The notes below the pieces were generated by a model, which saw nothing but the letters and a program-made list of their open reading frames with translations, ran no database searches and was not told where the DNA came from. The translations under genes were made by a program, and so were the position numbers. This document shows, one piece after another, positions 1 to 7,377 of a stretch of 64,000 bases of DNA. The stretch comes from Pseudogemmobacter humi (GTDB lineage Bacteria > Pseudomonadota > Alphaproteobacteria > Rhodobacterales > Rhodobacteraceae). Numbering within the stretch: the first letter of the stretch is position 1; each line of letters starts with the position of its first letter. The stretch spans positions 62,001 to 126,000 of the forward strand of contig NZ_UXAW01000033.1 in NCBI RefSeq assembly GCF_900609055.1, read 5' to 3'.

Positions 1-370
1 TCATCGCCAGCACGATCCAGGCGATCGGCGGCACCCCGAGGATCACCGTCAGGATCGGCCGCGACAGCCGCAGGGTCGCGGGCGAATAGCCCGCCGCCAC
101 CCCGAGCGCGACGCCGATCACCGCCGACAAAGCGAAGCCCATCAGCGCGCGAAGCGTGGTCAGCTCCAGCAGATCCCGCGCCGCGCCGTCGTGCAAGAGG
201 CGCCAGGCGGCATTCAGCGTCTCGACCGGGGCGGGCAGGATGAAACTGCCGTAAGCCTCATGCCCGGCCTGCCAGAGGGCCGCCAGCAGGCACAGCCCGG
301 CAAGCCCCGCCCAGCCGGACCACAGGAACCGGCCGAGGCGCGAGAGACGGTCAAGGCAGGCGGCGATCAT
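1..370 (-). CDS. ABC transporter permease, nitrate/sulfonate/taurine type (5' part only)
   Basis: This is the N-terminal part (about 123 codons) of an inner-membrane permease; the gene runs off the left edge. The frame is open from an ATG at 370. After a first hydrophobic segment (about residues 10-35) it carries the family-typical stretch ILPAPVETLNAAWRLL, then TTLRALMGFALSAVIGVALG and a segment starting SRPILTVILGVPPIAW, as in SsuC/TauC/NrtB permeases. Its start lies 4 bp past the stop of the binding-protein gene, so the two are co-transcribed. The ATPase of this importer is not in the window and is probably just beyond position 1. The substrate cannot be read from the sequence. Confidence 0.85.
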   Translation of the reverse strand, partial: MIAACLDRLSRLGRFLWSGWAGLAGLCLLAALWQAGHEAYGSFILPAPVETLNAAWRLLHDGAARDLLELTTLRALMGFALSAVIGVALGVAAGYSPATLRLSRPILTVILGVPPIAWIVLAM

Positions 371-374
371 GGCG

Positions 375-1340
375 TTACAGCGCGTAGAAACCATCGTCGG
401 GCAGATGGCCGCCGATGATCGCCGGGTCGTCCCTGGCCATCAGCGCCAGCATGGCCTCGATGGCGGGGCGCGCCTCGCTCGCCGCGCGGGTGATCAGCCG
501 CGAATGCGGGATCGAGGCGGCGATCACCGGGGCGGGCAGGTCGAAGGCCGGGGCAGCGGCGGCAGCGGCGGCTTCGGGGTCGGCCAGCACATCGGCCGTG
601 GCCTGCACCAGCGCCGCCTGCAAGGGCGGGATCAGCGTGGCGTCGAAGGCTTCCGTCACCGCCAGCCCGGCCTGAGGCAGCGCGAGGCCGTTGCTGATCG
701 CCGCCCATTCGTCCTGCAAATCCACCGCGCGGGCGAAGGTCTTTCCGGCCATGCCGCCCATCAGGATCACCCCCGAGGATGCGGGCTCGGACAGAAGCGC
801 GGCGCCGATCCGGCCGGACAGCAGCATCTGCGCCGCCTCGATCGGGCTGCCGGTCGGCACCAGTTCCACGCTTTCGGTCAGCCCGTGATGCGTCAGCACC
901 GCGCGCAGGATGAAATCGGGCGTGTCGTTGACGAAGGGCACCGCCAGCCGCTGCCCGGCCAGTCCGGCCAGCCCCGTCAGCGCCCCCTCGGGCGCGAGGA
1001 TGCTCAGCAGCCCGTCGGTCATCGTATTGACCAGCCGCAGCCCCATGCCGCGGTTGTAAAGGTTCGCGGCGGTCTGCACCGGCACCACCGAAGCCGCGAT
1101 CTGCCCCGAGGCGAGGCCCGCGCGCAATTCATCGGGGTTGCGCCAGATGGTCAGCGTGACCTCGCCCGCCAGTTCCGCCAGCGCGCCCGAGGCCACCGCC
1201 TGCGCGAGCGTCACCGAAGGCCCGGCGGGCGGGCCGTAAAGCGCAAGCTGCGGTGCGGCGGCGCGCAGGATCGCGGGCAAAGCCAGCGCGGCGGCGGCGC
1301 TGCCGATCAGGGCGCGGCGGCTGAGAGGAAGGGAACGCAT
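375..1340 (-). CDS. ABC transporter substrate-binding protein, NitT/TauT family
   Basis: A 321-residue periplasmic binding protein. The N-terminus has a Tat-like SRRALIGS motif followed by an alanine-rich hydrophobic core, giving a signal peptide of about 28 residues. The mature part resembles the nitrate/sulfonate/taurine-binding family: a periplasmic fold with AAQMLLSGRIGAALLSEPAS, the helix by which such proteins score 'availability of the site'. GGAGG lies 5 bp before the ATG. It is the first of two visible genes of an importer. A dyad (1421-1449) sits 81 bp upstream of the start, so this gene may have its own regulated promoter although the genes upstream run in the same direction. Possible ligands include a metal or metallophore complex or a sulfonate; none is shown by the sequence. 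Confidence 0.8.
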   Translation of the reverse strand: MRSLPLSRRALIGSAAAALALPAILRAAAPQLALYGPPAGPSVTLAQAVASGALAELAGEVTLTIWRNPDELRAGLASGQIAASVVPVQTAANLYNRGMGLRLVNTMTDGLLSILAPEGALTGLAGLAGQRLAVPFVNDTPDFILRAVLTHHGLTESVELVPTGSPIEAAQMLLSGRIGAALLSEPASSGVILMGGMAGKTFARAVDLQDEWAAISNGLALPQAGLAVTEAFDATLIPPLQAALVQATADVLADPEAAAAAAAPAFDLPAPVIAASIPHSRLITRAASEARPAIEAMLALMARDDPAIIGGHLPDDGFYAL

Positions 1341-1420
1341 GAGGACCTCCGGGGGGATAAGAGGGGTGGAGGCTGGCGCCTGGGCTGGCCGGTCGGGATA
1401 AGCATAGGGCTTGAGCGGGG

Positions 1421-1449
1421 AATTACATGAGCGAAAAGTTCAGGTAATT
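1421..1449. promoter_or_regulatory. Candidate operator: inverted repeat with TGA-N9-TCA core
   Basis: The left arm AATTACATGA (1421-1430) and right arm TCAGGTAATT (1440-1449) are complementary at nine of ten positions and separated by 9 bp. The site lies 81 bp upstream of the binding-protein ATG. A second dyad with the same TGA-N9-TCA core and AT-rich flanks lies 78 bp upstream of the TonB receptor start (5128-5154). Shared architecture and shared distance suggest one regulator. That the Rrf2 protein encoded between them binds here is inference. Confidence 0.55.
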
Positions 1450-1457
1450 GCGCTGCG

Positions 1458-1757
1458 TCAAACGCCGGGGGCTTTCGGCGCGGGCTGCGGCAAAGCGCAG
1501 AACTCGACGAAGAACCGCACCGCGCCCTGCGGGGCCACCTCGTGCCGCGCTTCGGGGCGGATCAGCGGATGGATACCGGGGCCGATCAGATGGTCGCGCC
1601 CGGTCTCCAGATCGCGAAACATGAGGAGCCCCGAAAGCACATGCAGCCGCGCCCAGGTGCCTGGCTTCGTCGCATGGGCGCGCAACAGGCCCGCCGGGAT
1701 CGTCGCCGCGGTGAACTCAGTGGTGCGGCGGTAAGGGGTCAGCGCCTCGGGCCACAT
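1458..1757 (-). CDS. DUF1971 (cupin-like, TehB-associated) protein
   Basis: A 99-residue protein matching the small DUF1971 family. The visible landmarks are PYRRTTEFTAATIPAGLLRAH near the N-terminus, a central LHVLSGLLMFRDLE strand pair, and HEVAPQGAVRFFVEF towards the C-terminus. Family members have a cupin-like fold, occur alone or fused to TehB-type methyltransferases, and are often found beside genes for nitrogen-oxide stress or respiration; their biochemical role is not established. The start is 3 bp downstream of the FmdE-domain gene stop, so both come from one transcript. Whether it binds a metal or a small ligand is unknown. Confidence 0.75.
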   Translation of the reverse strand: MWPEALTPYRRTTEFTAATIPAGLLRAHATKPGTWARLHVLSGLLMFRDLETGRDHLIGPGIHPLIRPEARHEVAPQGAVRFFVEFCALPQPAPKAPGV

Positions 1758-1760
1758 GGC

Positions 1761-2372
1761 TCAGGTGTCCCAGTCGTAGACATGGATCAGCCGGGGGTCT
1801 CCGGCCGCCGCGAAGATCCGCCGCACCCGGTCCTGCCACAGCAGGGCGAAGCGCGCCTCTGTCTCGGGGGCCGCCTTTCCCGCCAGAACGGCGGGCATCA
1901 GCGCACGCATCTGCGGGTCATGCGGCACCAGCCCGGTGTCGAGATCCACCGCCACCCCGGCGCCGGTATCCAGCCGCCGCAGGCCGATCGCCCCGCCGAT
2001 CGGCGCCCCGAAGTGAAGCAGCCCGCGCCGCGCATGGCGCCCGCCGATTCCTTTGAACCCGCCCGGCCCCGCCGCCCCGGTGATCAGCGTCGCGACAGAG
2101 GCCAGCACGCCCGCGGTGCCCTCGTCCTCTTCCTCGCGCAAAGCGACGGCGATGCCGCCGCGCTCGGGTATCTCGTCGGGGTAAAGCCAGTCGAGCCCGG
2201 CCAGCACCATCAGCCAGGCCCCCGCCACCGCCGGGCAGGAATGGCCTTGCAGCCGCACCGCATCGGCATAGGTGAAATGCAGAAGGCCCGCCTCGCTGCT
2301 GCCCAGAAGCCCCGCCAGCGGATCGCGCAGGGTGATCCCGGGGGCCTGTGCGAAGAAATCCGGGAAGGTCAT
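1761..2372 (-). CDS. FmdE-domain protein (formylmethanofuran dehydrogenase subunit E-like)
   Basis: A 203-residue protein. The start at 2372 was chosen because it overlaps the stop of the Rrf2 gene by ATGA and because the domain begins directly after it; an open frame upstream has unrelated, arginine-rich content. Around residues 33-45 it carries YADAVRLQGHSCPAVAGAW, the H-x-C-P motif of FmdE-type domains, which are thought to bind a metal near the conserved His/Cys. The rest is a compact alpha/beta domain with GIGGRHARRGLLHFGAP. There is no C-terminal zinc ribbon, so this is the stand-alone form. Stand-alone FmdE proteins have no settled function. Linkage to a TonB receptor and an ABC importer suggests handling of an imported metal or cofactor, which is inference. 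Confidence 0.7.
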   Translation of the reverse strand: MTFPDFFAQAPGITLRDPLAGLLGSSEAGLLHFTYADAVRLQGHSCPAVAGAWLMVLAGLDWLYPDEIPERGGIAVALREEEDEGTAGVLASVATLITGAAGPGGFKGIGGRHARRGLLHFGAPIGGAIGLRRLDTGAGVAVDLDTGLVPHDPQMRALMPAVLAGKAAPETEARFALLWQDRVRRIFAAAGDPRLIHVYDWDT

Positions 2373-2803
2373 GGCACCGCTCCTTTTTCCCGCGCGAGGC
2401 GGTCTTCTTCCGTGATCAGGCTGGCCAGGGTGCGGCGGTCCATCTCGGCCATGAAGGCGGCCATGGCGGCGGTGATGGCGATGTCCAGCGCCTCGGGGCG
2501 GCCGGGGTCGCGGATCTCGTCGGGGCCGAAACATTCGATGGCGGCCATGTCCGGCTCGGTCACGCGAAGCACCCGGCCGAGCGTCAGCGCCTCGGGGCGG
2601 CAGCCCATCTCCAGCCCGCCGGTGCGGCCGCGCACCGCGCGCAGAAAGCCCGCGCGGGTCAGCACATTGGCCACCTTGGTCAGATGCCCGCGCGAGATGT
2701 CATAGGCGGCGGCCGCCTCTTCGGTGGTGATCAGCCGCCCGGGATGGCGGGCGGCATAGATCAGCAGGCGCAGGGCATAATCGGAGAAATTGGTCAGTCG
2801 CAT
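2369..2803 (-). CDS. Rrf2-family transcriptional regulator (NsrR-like, incomplete cysteine set)
   Basis: A 144-residue winged-helix regulator; the frame is open 13 codons further upstream, but the family start MRLTNFSDYALRLL is at 2803. The DNA-binding helix region is YDISRGHLTKVANVL (about residues 34-48), followed by the wing RGRTGGLEMG. NsrR and relatives bind an Fe-S cluster through three cysteines after the VxATEPD segment. Here VTEPDMAAIECFG keeps Cys91, but the two later cysteines are absent (the only other Cys is Cys68). Asp8, a cluster ligand in one characterised NsrR, is present. It sits between the TonB receptor and fmdE genes in the same direction. It is likely an autoregulator of this locus that may sense something other than NO, or hold a cluster differently. 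Confidence 0.8.
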   Translation of the reverse strand: MRLTNFSDYALRLLIYAARHPGRLITTEEAAAAYDISRGHLTKVANVLTRAGFLRAVRGRTGGLEMGCRPEALTLGRVLRVTEPDMAAIECFGPDEIRDPGRPEALDIAITAAMAAFMAEMDRRTLASLITEEDRLAREKGAVP

Positions 2804-2881
2804 CTGGCGCCTGTGAAACCTGGGGCTGGCCAAGTGAATCACGCGCCGCCGCCCGGGGTCAATCGGGCGGCGGCCCCGCGA

Positions 2882-5050
2882 TCAGAAGTTCAGCCGCGCG
2901 CCGAGGTAGAAGGCGCGGCCGGTGCCGGGGATGAAGGCGGCCTGATCGGGCCGCGCCTGGTCGAGCACCAGGGTAGACGACGCATAACGCTCATCGAACA
3001 GGTTCGAGACCCGGGCGAAGACCACCGCCGTTTCCGAGACCGCATATTCCGCCCCCACATCCACCAGCGCATAGGAATCGTTGAAGAGCGTGTTCATATT
3101 GTCCACCGGCGTCCTGCCCGGCACCCAGTGCAGTTTGCCGTTCAGGCTGAGGGCCTCGGTCGCCTGCCAGGCCAGCGCGAGGGTGATCACGTTCTCGGGC
3201 GCCCCGGCCAGTTTGTTGTCGCCGCGCAAAGGATCGTTGTCGAAGCGGAAGTCCTGCCAGGTCCAGGCAAGGCGGGCGGAAAGCGTCTCGCTCAGCTCGC
3301 CGCTCAGCCCCAGTTCCAGCCCGGAATGCACCGTGCGCCCGGCGTTCACCGCGGCGAGCTGCACCCCGCTGGAATCGCGCAAAGACAGCAGTTCGTTCTT
3401 CAGCCGCGAGTGGTAGGCCGTCACGTCCCAGGTCAGCGCGCCCCGGGTGCCGCGCCAGCCGGCCTCCAGCGTGACGGCGCTCTGCGCCTCCAGATCCGGG
3501 GTGGCAAGGCCGGTCGGGCCCGAATTCGGCGTGCCGCCGATGGCGCCGATCAGATCGTCATGGGTCGGCGGCTCATAGCTTTTCGACAGCGAGATCCAGG
3601 CGAACTGGTCCGCGGCCGGCTGCCAGGACAAGGCCAGCGAGGGCGCGAAGCCCGACCAGCTGCGGTCGTAATCGGTGGCGGTGAAAGGCGCGCTTCCGAT
3701 CACCGGGCCGGCCGGGGTGAAGGTCAGCGTCGGCCGGGTCGCCCCGGTCCACAGATCGTTGTTGCGGCGTTCGGCATGGATGAAGGCCACCGCGGGCGAC
3801 AGGGTGAAGCCGCCGATTTCGACATTCGCCCCGGCATAGAGCGAAAGCGTCTCGGCCTTCAGCCGGTTGCGCCCGAAAGCCGGGCCGGGATTGCCGCGCA
3901 GGTTGTGGTTCCAGTCGCGGTCGGCCTCGCCGAAGGACCAGGACAGACCGGCCTCGAACAGCGGCAGATCGCCGGTGCCTTGCAGGGCATAACGCGCGGT
4001 CAGCGTGGCGTCGTTGCCGTCGGTCGCCCGCACCGCGCCCGAGACCGGGAAGGTGAAACTGTCATCGGTGCGCGAGAGGCTGAGGCCGAGGTCCCAGACC
4101 TGGGCGCCGTTCTCCCAGGTGGTGCGCAGGCCCGCAAGCGTCTGCACCGTGTCGCGGTGCGGCAGGTCGCGCAGCACGTTGGGGCCGGGTTGCGTGGGCA
4201 CGCCGCCCACCGGCACCGGCCCGGCATGATGCGAGGTCGGGTTGTTCAGCATCGCATCCCAGGTCAGCGGACCGGCCACGTCAAAGCTGAGGTCGGTATG
4301 GCTGAAGAACAGCCGCGTGGTCGCCGCGCCGGTGGCAAAGGTGACGTTGCCGCCGACCGAAGTGCGTCTGGACCCGTTGTAATCGCGGTAGCCCTCGGCC
4401 TCGGAATGTTCGAACCGCAACAGGGTATCGGCCGCCTCGCCGTCGATCCCGTAGCTGGCCGCCAGATCGCCGCGACCGAAACTGCCGCCGCCGACCGAGA
4501 GCCGCAGCCCCGGCGCCGAGGCGCCCGAGGGCGAGGCGAAATTGAGCGCGCCGCCCAGCACCGTCGCCCCCAGCCGGTTCGCGCTGGCACCGCGGAAGAT
4601 CTCGATCGACTCGGCCTGGCCCGGCAGCGCCAGACCCACGACATAGGACCCGTCGGCCCGATTCACCGGCATCCCGTCCATCAGCACGAGGAGCCCGCGC
4701 TCGGCCGGGTTCTGCTGCTGGCCCGAGCCGCGGATCTGGATGCGCGGCTGGTCGTTGCCGCCGAAGAACTCCTGCACCACCACGCCGGGCGTGCCGGACA
4801 GTGCCTCGGACAAGGTGGGCGCCGCCTTGTCTCCGGGCGTGTCAGAGCGGTCGATCAGCGCCACCCCGCCCGCGGTCGCGCCGAAGCGCAGCTTCACCGG
4901 ATTGTCGGCGTCAAGATGGATGGTGCCAAGCTGGATCGTCGCCCCGGGGGCGACCGATTGCGCCAAGGCGGGCAGGCCGGGCAGCGCCGCGATCAGCGCA
5001 AGGGAAAGCGGGCGGGAAAATCGGGGCAAAGACACGGGTGTCACCTTCAT
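2882..5050 (-). CDS. TonB-dependent outer-membrane receptor
   Basis: A 722-residue outer-membrane receptor. Residues 1-30 form a signal peptide ending PALAQ. The plug domain (about residues 70-180) has IQIRGSGQQQNPAERG, VLMDGMPVNRADGS and ESIEIFRGASANRLGA, followed by GGALNFASPSG. The remainder is a 22-strand-type barrel ending in a terminal aromatic (GRAFYLGARLNF). Such receptors take scarce metals, siderophores, haem or cobalamin across the outer membrane with TonB energy; no substrate-specific motif is recognisable. It is the first gene of the minus-strand series that includes the Rrf2, FmdE and DUF1971 genes and, past a possible second promoter, the ABC importer. The dyad at 5128-5154 lies in its promoter region. 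Confidence 0.93.
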   Translation of the reverse strand: MKVTPVSLPRFSRPLSLALIAALPGLPALAQSVAPGATIQLGTIHLDADNPVKLRFGATAGGVALIDRSDTPGDKAAPTLSEALSGTPGVVVQEFFGGNDQPRIQIRGSGQQQNPAERGLLVLMDGMPVNRADGSYVVGLALPGQAESIEIFRGASANRLGATVLGGALNFASPSGASAPGLRLSVGGGSFGRGDLAASYGIDGEAADTLLRFEHSEAEGYRDYNGSRRTSVGGNVTFATGAATTRLFFSHTDLSFDVAGPLTWDAMLNNPTSHHAGPVPVGGVPTQPGPNVLRDLPHRDTVQTLAGLRTTWENGAQVWDLGLSLSRTDDSFTFPVSGAVRATDGNDATLTARYALQGTGDLPLFEAGLSWSFGEADRDWNHNLRGNPGPAFGRNRLKAETLSLYAGANVEIGGFTLSPAVAFIHAERRNNDLWTGATRPTLTFTPAGPVIGSAPFTATDYDRSWSGFAPSLALSWQPAADQFAWISLSKSYEPPTHDDLIGAIGGTPNSGPTGLATPDLEAQSAVTLEAGWRGTRGALTWDVTAYHSRLKNELLSLRDSSGVQLAAVNAGRTVHSGLELGLSGELSETLSARLAWTWQDFRFDNDPLRGDNKLAGAPENVITLALAWQATEALSLNGKLHWVPGRTPVDNMNTLFNDSYALVDVGAEYAVSETAVVFARVSNLFDERYASSTLVLDQARPDQAAFIPGTGRAFYLGARLNF

Positions 5051-5127
5051 GGGGCTGCGTTGGCGAAGGTGCTGGCGTCATGCTGGCAAGAGGGCGCGGC
5101 CCTGGGGCGGCGCGGGAAACAGATGCT

Positions 5128-5154
5128 ATAATATGAATGGACAGGTCATATTAT
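5128..5154. promoter_or_regulatory. Candidate operator/promoter: ATAATATGA-N9-TCATATTAT
   Basis: A perfect 9-bp inverted repeat with 9-bp spacer lies between the divergent TonB receptor (start 5050) and nitronate monooxygenase-like gene (start 5234), almost equidistant (78 and 79 bp). The left arm overlaps TATAAT at 5127-5132, a consensus -10 on the + strand. The local AT-richness stands out in otherwise GC-rich DNA. It matches the dyad at 1421-1449 in core and spacing. Binding by the Rrf2 regulator is proposed, not shown. Confidence 0.6.
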
Positions 5155-5233
5155 CCAGCCGACATTCTGTCGCATCCCGGGGTGGCTGGCGGGCGGCGGC
5201 TCTGGCATGATCGAGACAACAGGAGGAACGGCG

Positions 5234-6277
5234 ATGTCGGTTTTGAGAACCCCGGTCTGCGATCTTCTGGGCTGCGAGGTGCCGGTGCTGCTGGCCGGGA
5301 TGGGCGGCGTCTCGCGCCACGAGCTGGCGGCGGCGGTGGCCAATGCCGGCGGCTTCGCGCAGCTTGGCATGGTGCGCGAGGATCCGGCGCTGATCGCTGC
5401 CGAAGTGCGCGCCTTGCAGGCGGCAACCTCGCGGCCGTTTGCGGTGAATGTGATCCCCTCGGCCACCGATCCGGCGCTGCTCGACCGGCAGATCGGCACC
5501 TGTCTGGATCTCGGCGTGAACATCTTCTCGTTCTTCTGGGATGTGATGCCGGACGTGATCCGCCGGGTGAAGGACCAGGGCGCGAAGGTGATCCACCAGA
5601 TCGGCACAACCAGGGCCGCGCAGGAGGCCGAGGCGGCGGGCGCCGACGTTCTGGTGGCGCAGGGGGTCGAGGCCGGCGGCCACATCCACGGCACCGCGCC
5701 GATGCTGGCGCTGGTCGAGACGGTGGCGGGCGCGGCGCGGGTGCCGGTCATCGCCTCGGGCGGGATCGCCAGCGGCGCGGGCCTTGTCGCCGCGCTGGCG
5801 GCGGGGGCGCAGGGGGTGCATATCGGCACCGCCTTTCTGGCCACAGCTGAGTCCTTCGCGCATGACTACCACAAGCAAAGGGTGATCGAAGCAGGCGCCG
5901 ACGACACGCTGCGCACCGATGTCTTCGTGCTGAACTGGCCCGCCCATGCCGCGGTGCGGGTGATCGCCAACAGCGTGACCCGCCCGCTCGGCTTCGGCCT
6001 GATGGGTCACGATCCCGACAGCCTGCCGCGCGAGGTGATCGCGGACGAGGGCGGCCGCCCGATCCTGCGCTACAGCACGGATTCGCCCCTGCGCATCACC
6101 ACCGGCGATCTGGAGGCCATGGCGCTGTTCGCGGGCCAGGGAGTGGATGCGATCACCGCCATCGTCCCCGCCGCCGAGCGCCTGCGCAGCATCGTCAGCG
6201 GCGCCGAAGCCATCCTGTCGCGGCTGAGCCGGGCAAAGCCAGACCCGGTCTGGAACTATGGGAAGAGCCCAGGGTAA
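5234..6277 (+). CDS. Nitronate monooxygenase / 2-nitropropane dioxygenase family FMN enzyme
   Basis: A 347-residue TIM-barrel flavoprotein. The start at 5234 is set by AGGAGG at 5221-5226; an in-frame ATG at 5207 lacks this spacing. Family landmarks are LLAGMGGVSRHELAAAVANA near the N-terminus, the VAQGVEAGGH loop with the active-site His (around residue 150), and the FMN-phosphate site VPVIASGGIASGAG plus GAQGVHIGTAFLAT. Related enzymes oxidise nitronates or act as NAD(P)H:quinone reductases, and sequence alone does not separate these. It diverges from the TonB receptor across the 5128-5154 dyad, so it may share regulation with that locus. Confidence 0.85.
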   Translation: MSVLRTPVCDLLGCEVPVLLAGMGGVSRHELAAAVANAGGFAQLGMVREDPALIAAEVRALQAATSRPFAVNVIPSATDPALLDRQIGTCLDLGVNIFSFFWDVMPDVIRRVKDQGAKVIHQIGTTRAAQEAEAAGADVLVAQGVEAGGHIHGTAPMLALVETVAGAARVPVIASGGIASGAGLVAALAAGAQGVHIGTAFLATAESFAHDYHKQRVIEAGADDTLRTDVFVLNWPAHAAVRVIANSVTRPLGFGLMGHDPDSLPREVIADEGGRPILRYSTDSPLRITTGDLEAMALFAGQGVDAITAIVPAAERLRSIVSGAEAILSRLSRAKPDPVWNYGKSPG

Positions 6278-6397
6278 GCCGGGGCGATTTTATCGGCAAT
6301 GACGGACAGACGGGCCATTCGGGAAAACGGATCGACCCTGCCACCGGCGAAGCCTTGGACAACATTCTCCCGGGCGTTCCACCAACATCGACGCCGC

Positions 6398-6431
6398 GGT
6401 GCAAGGGGCCGCCCTTTCCGCCCCTGGCACC
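6398..6431 (-). terminator. Hairpin just downstream of the LysR gene
   Basis: GGTGCAAGGGG (6398-6408) pairs with CCCCTGGCACC (6421-6431) with one mismatch around a 12-nt loop. It abuts the stop codon of the minus-strand LysR gene and also lies downstream of the plus-strand monooxygenase gene. No T-run follows on either strand, so it would be at best a weak or Rho-assisted end. Confidence 0.35.
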
Positions 6432-7273
6432 TACAGAAGCCCTTCGGCCTCGTGCAGCAGACCCGGGATCCAGGGAAAATCCGCCAGCCTCTCGCTGCGC
6501 CAGGCAAAATAGCAGGGGCGCTCGAAGACCGGGCTTGAGCGAACGGGAAACAGCCGGCCGCAGGCGAAATGCTCGCACACCAGCCGTTCGGGCAGATAGG
6601 CCGAGCCGCCCTGTTGCAACAACAGCCTGAGCCCCCAGTCGGGATGGCCGATGGTGGCATGGGCGATGTTGTCGTCAGGCCAGTGGCTGATGTGCTGGGC
6701 GTCGAAATTCTCGTCATAGGAGATGCGGATATAGCCCGGATCCCATTTCACCGCCCAGCGATCGGTGGAAGAGGCCTGGATCAGCCGGTCGGTATAGATG
6801 TGCTGACAACTGATGTTCGGCCGGCTCAGCGGCCCGGGGACAAGGATCGCATCGGCCAGTCCGCTTTCCAGCGCTTCGGTCATCGCGGCCATGGAGCCGC
6901 ATTGCACCTGGAAAGCGGTGCCCTCGTCCAGACCACGCGCGAGCTTATAGATCCGCTCGCCCAGCCCGGTCCACAGATCGAAAGTGCAGCCGAAGGTGAA
7001 CATCATCGACAGGCCATGCGGCAGGATCAGCTTCTGCTGCGAGAGTTGCCAGTTCTCGACGATCTGCCGGGCGTGACGCAGGAAGACCGATCCGGCCGCC
7101 GTCGGCGTCGCCCCCTTTTTCGAGCGGTTCACCAGCCGCTGACGCAGGTGATCCTCCAGCGCGTCGATCCGCCCGGCGATGGTGGATTGGGTCACGTTGA
7201 GCTGTTCTGCCGCGCGGGACAGGCTGCCAAGCCTGACGACGACCAGGAAGGTCTGGATTGCTTCGATCTGCAT
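6431..7273 (-). CDS. LysR-family transcriptional regulator
   Basis: A 280-residue LTTR. The N-terminal helix-turn-helix spans about residues 2-60 (IQTFLVVVRLGSLSRAAEQL, then NVTQSTIAGRIDALEDHL). The C-terminal effector domain is slightly short for the family and carries three or more cysteines. It is transcribed away from the monooxygenase operon that starts at 7378. A palindrome of LTTR type (7280-7300) lies 7 bp upstream of its start, so autorepression plus effector-dependent control of the divergent catabolic operon is likely. The effector is probably the operon's substrate or an intermediate. Confidence 0.9.
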   Translation of the reverse strand: MQIEAIQTFLVVVRLGSLSRAAEQLNVTQSTIAGRIDALEDHLRQRLVNRSKKGATPTAAGSVFLRHARQIVENWQLSQQKLILPHGLSMMFTFGCTFDLWTGLGERIYKLARGLDEGTAFQVQCGSMAAMTEALESGLADAILVPGPLSRPNISCQHIYTDRLIQASSTDRWAVKWDPGYIRISYDENFDAQHISHWPDDNIAHATIGHPDWGLRLLLQQGGSAYLPERLVCEHFACGRLFPVRSSPVFERPCYFAWRSERLADFPWIPGLLHEAEGLL

Positions 7274-7279
7274 GGCTGT

Positions 7280-7300
7280 ATTGTCGGAAATTCCGATAAT
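7280..7300. promoter_or_regulatory. LysR-type palindromic operator in the divergent promoter
   Basis: Arms TCGGAA (7284-7289) and TTCCGA (7291-7296) around a single A are extended by ATT (7280-7282) and AAT (7298-7300) at symmetric positions. The site contains the T-N11-A signature of LTTR binding sites, and lies between the LysR gene start (7273) and the operon start (7378). The AT-rich stretch 7320-7350 next to it probably holds the operon promoter. Confidence 0.7.
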
Positions 7301-7377
7301 TCTGTCAAGAAAATCCCGTTTTACAGATCATACATAATCTACATAACTAAGATTCAGCGTTTCAGAAGGAGCAGGCG

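Noticed and set aside
2348-5131. 927-codon open frame on the plus strand opposite the TonB receptor
   Set aside because: Composition is Arg/Gln/His-rich without any domain. It is the antisense shadow of the receptor gene caused by high GC third positions.
6256-6717. 153-codon minus-strand frame overlapping the LysR gene end
   Set aside because: Runs in another frame through the LysR gene and has no domain.
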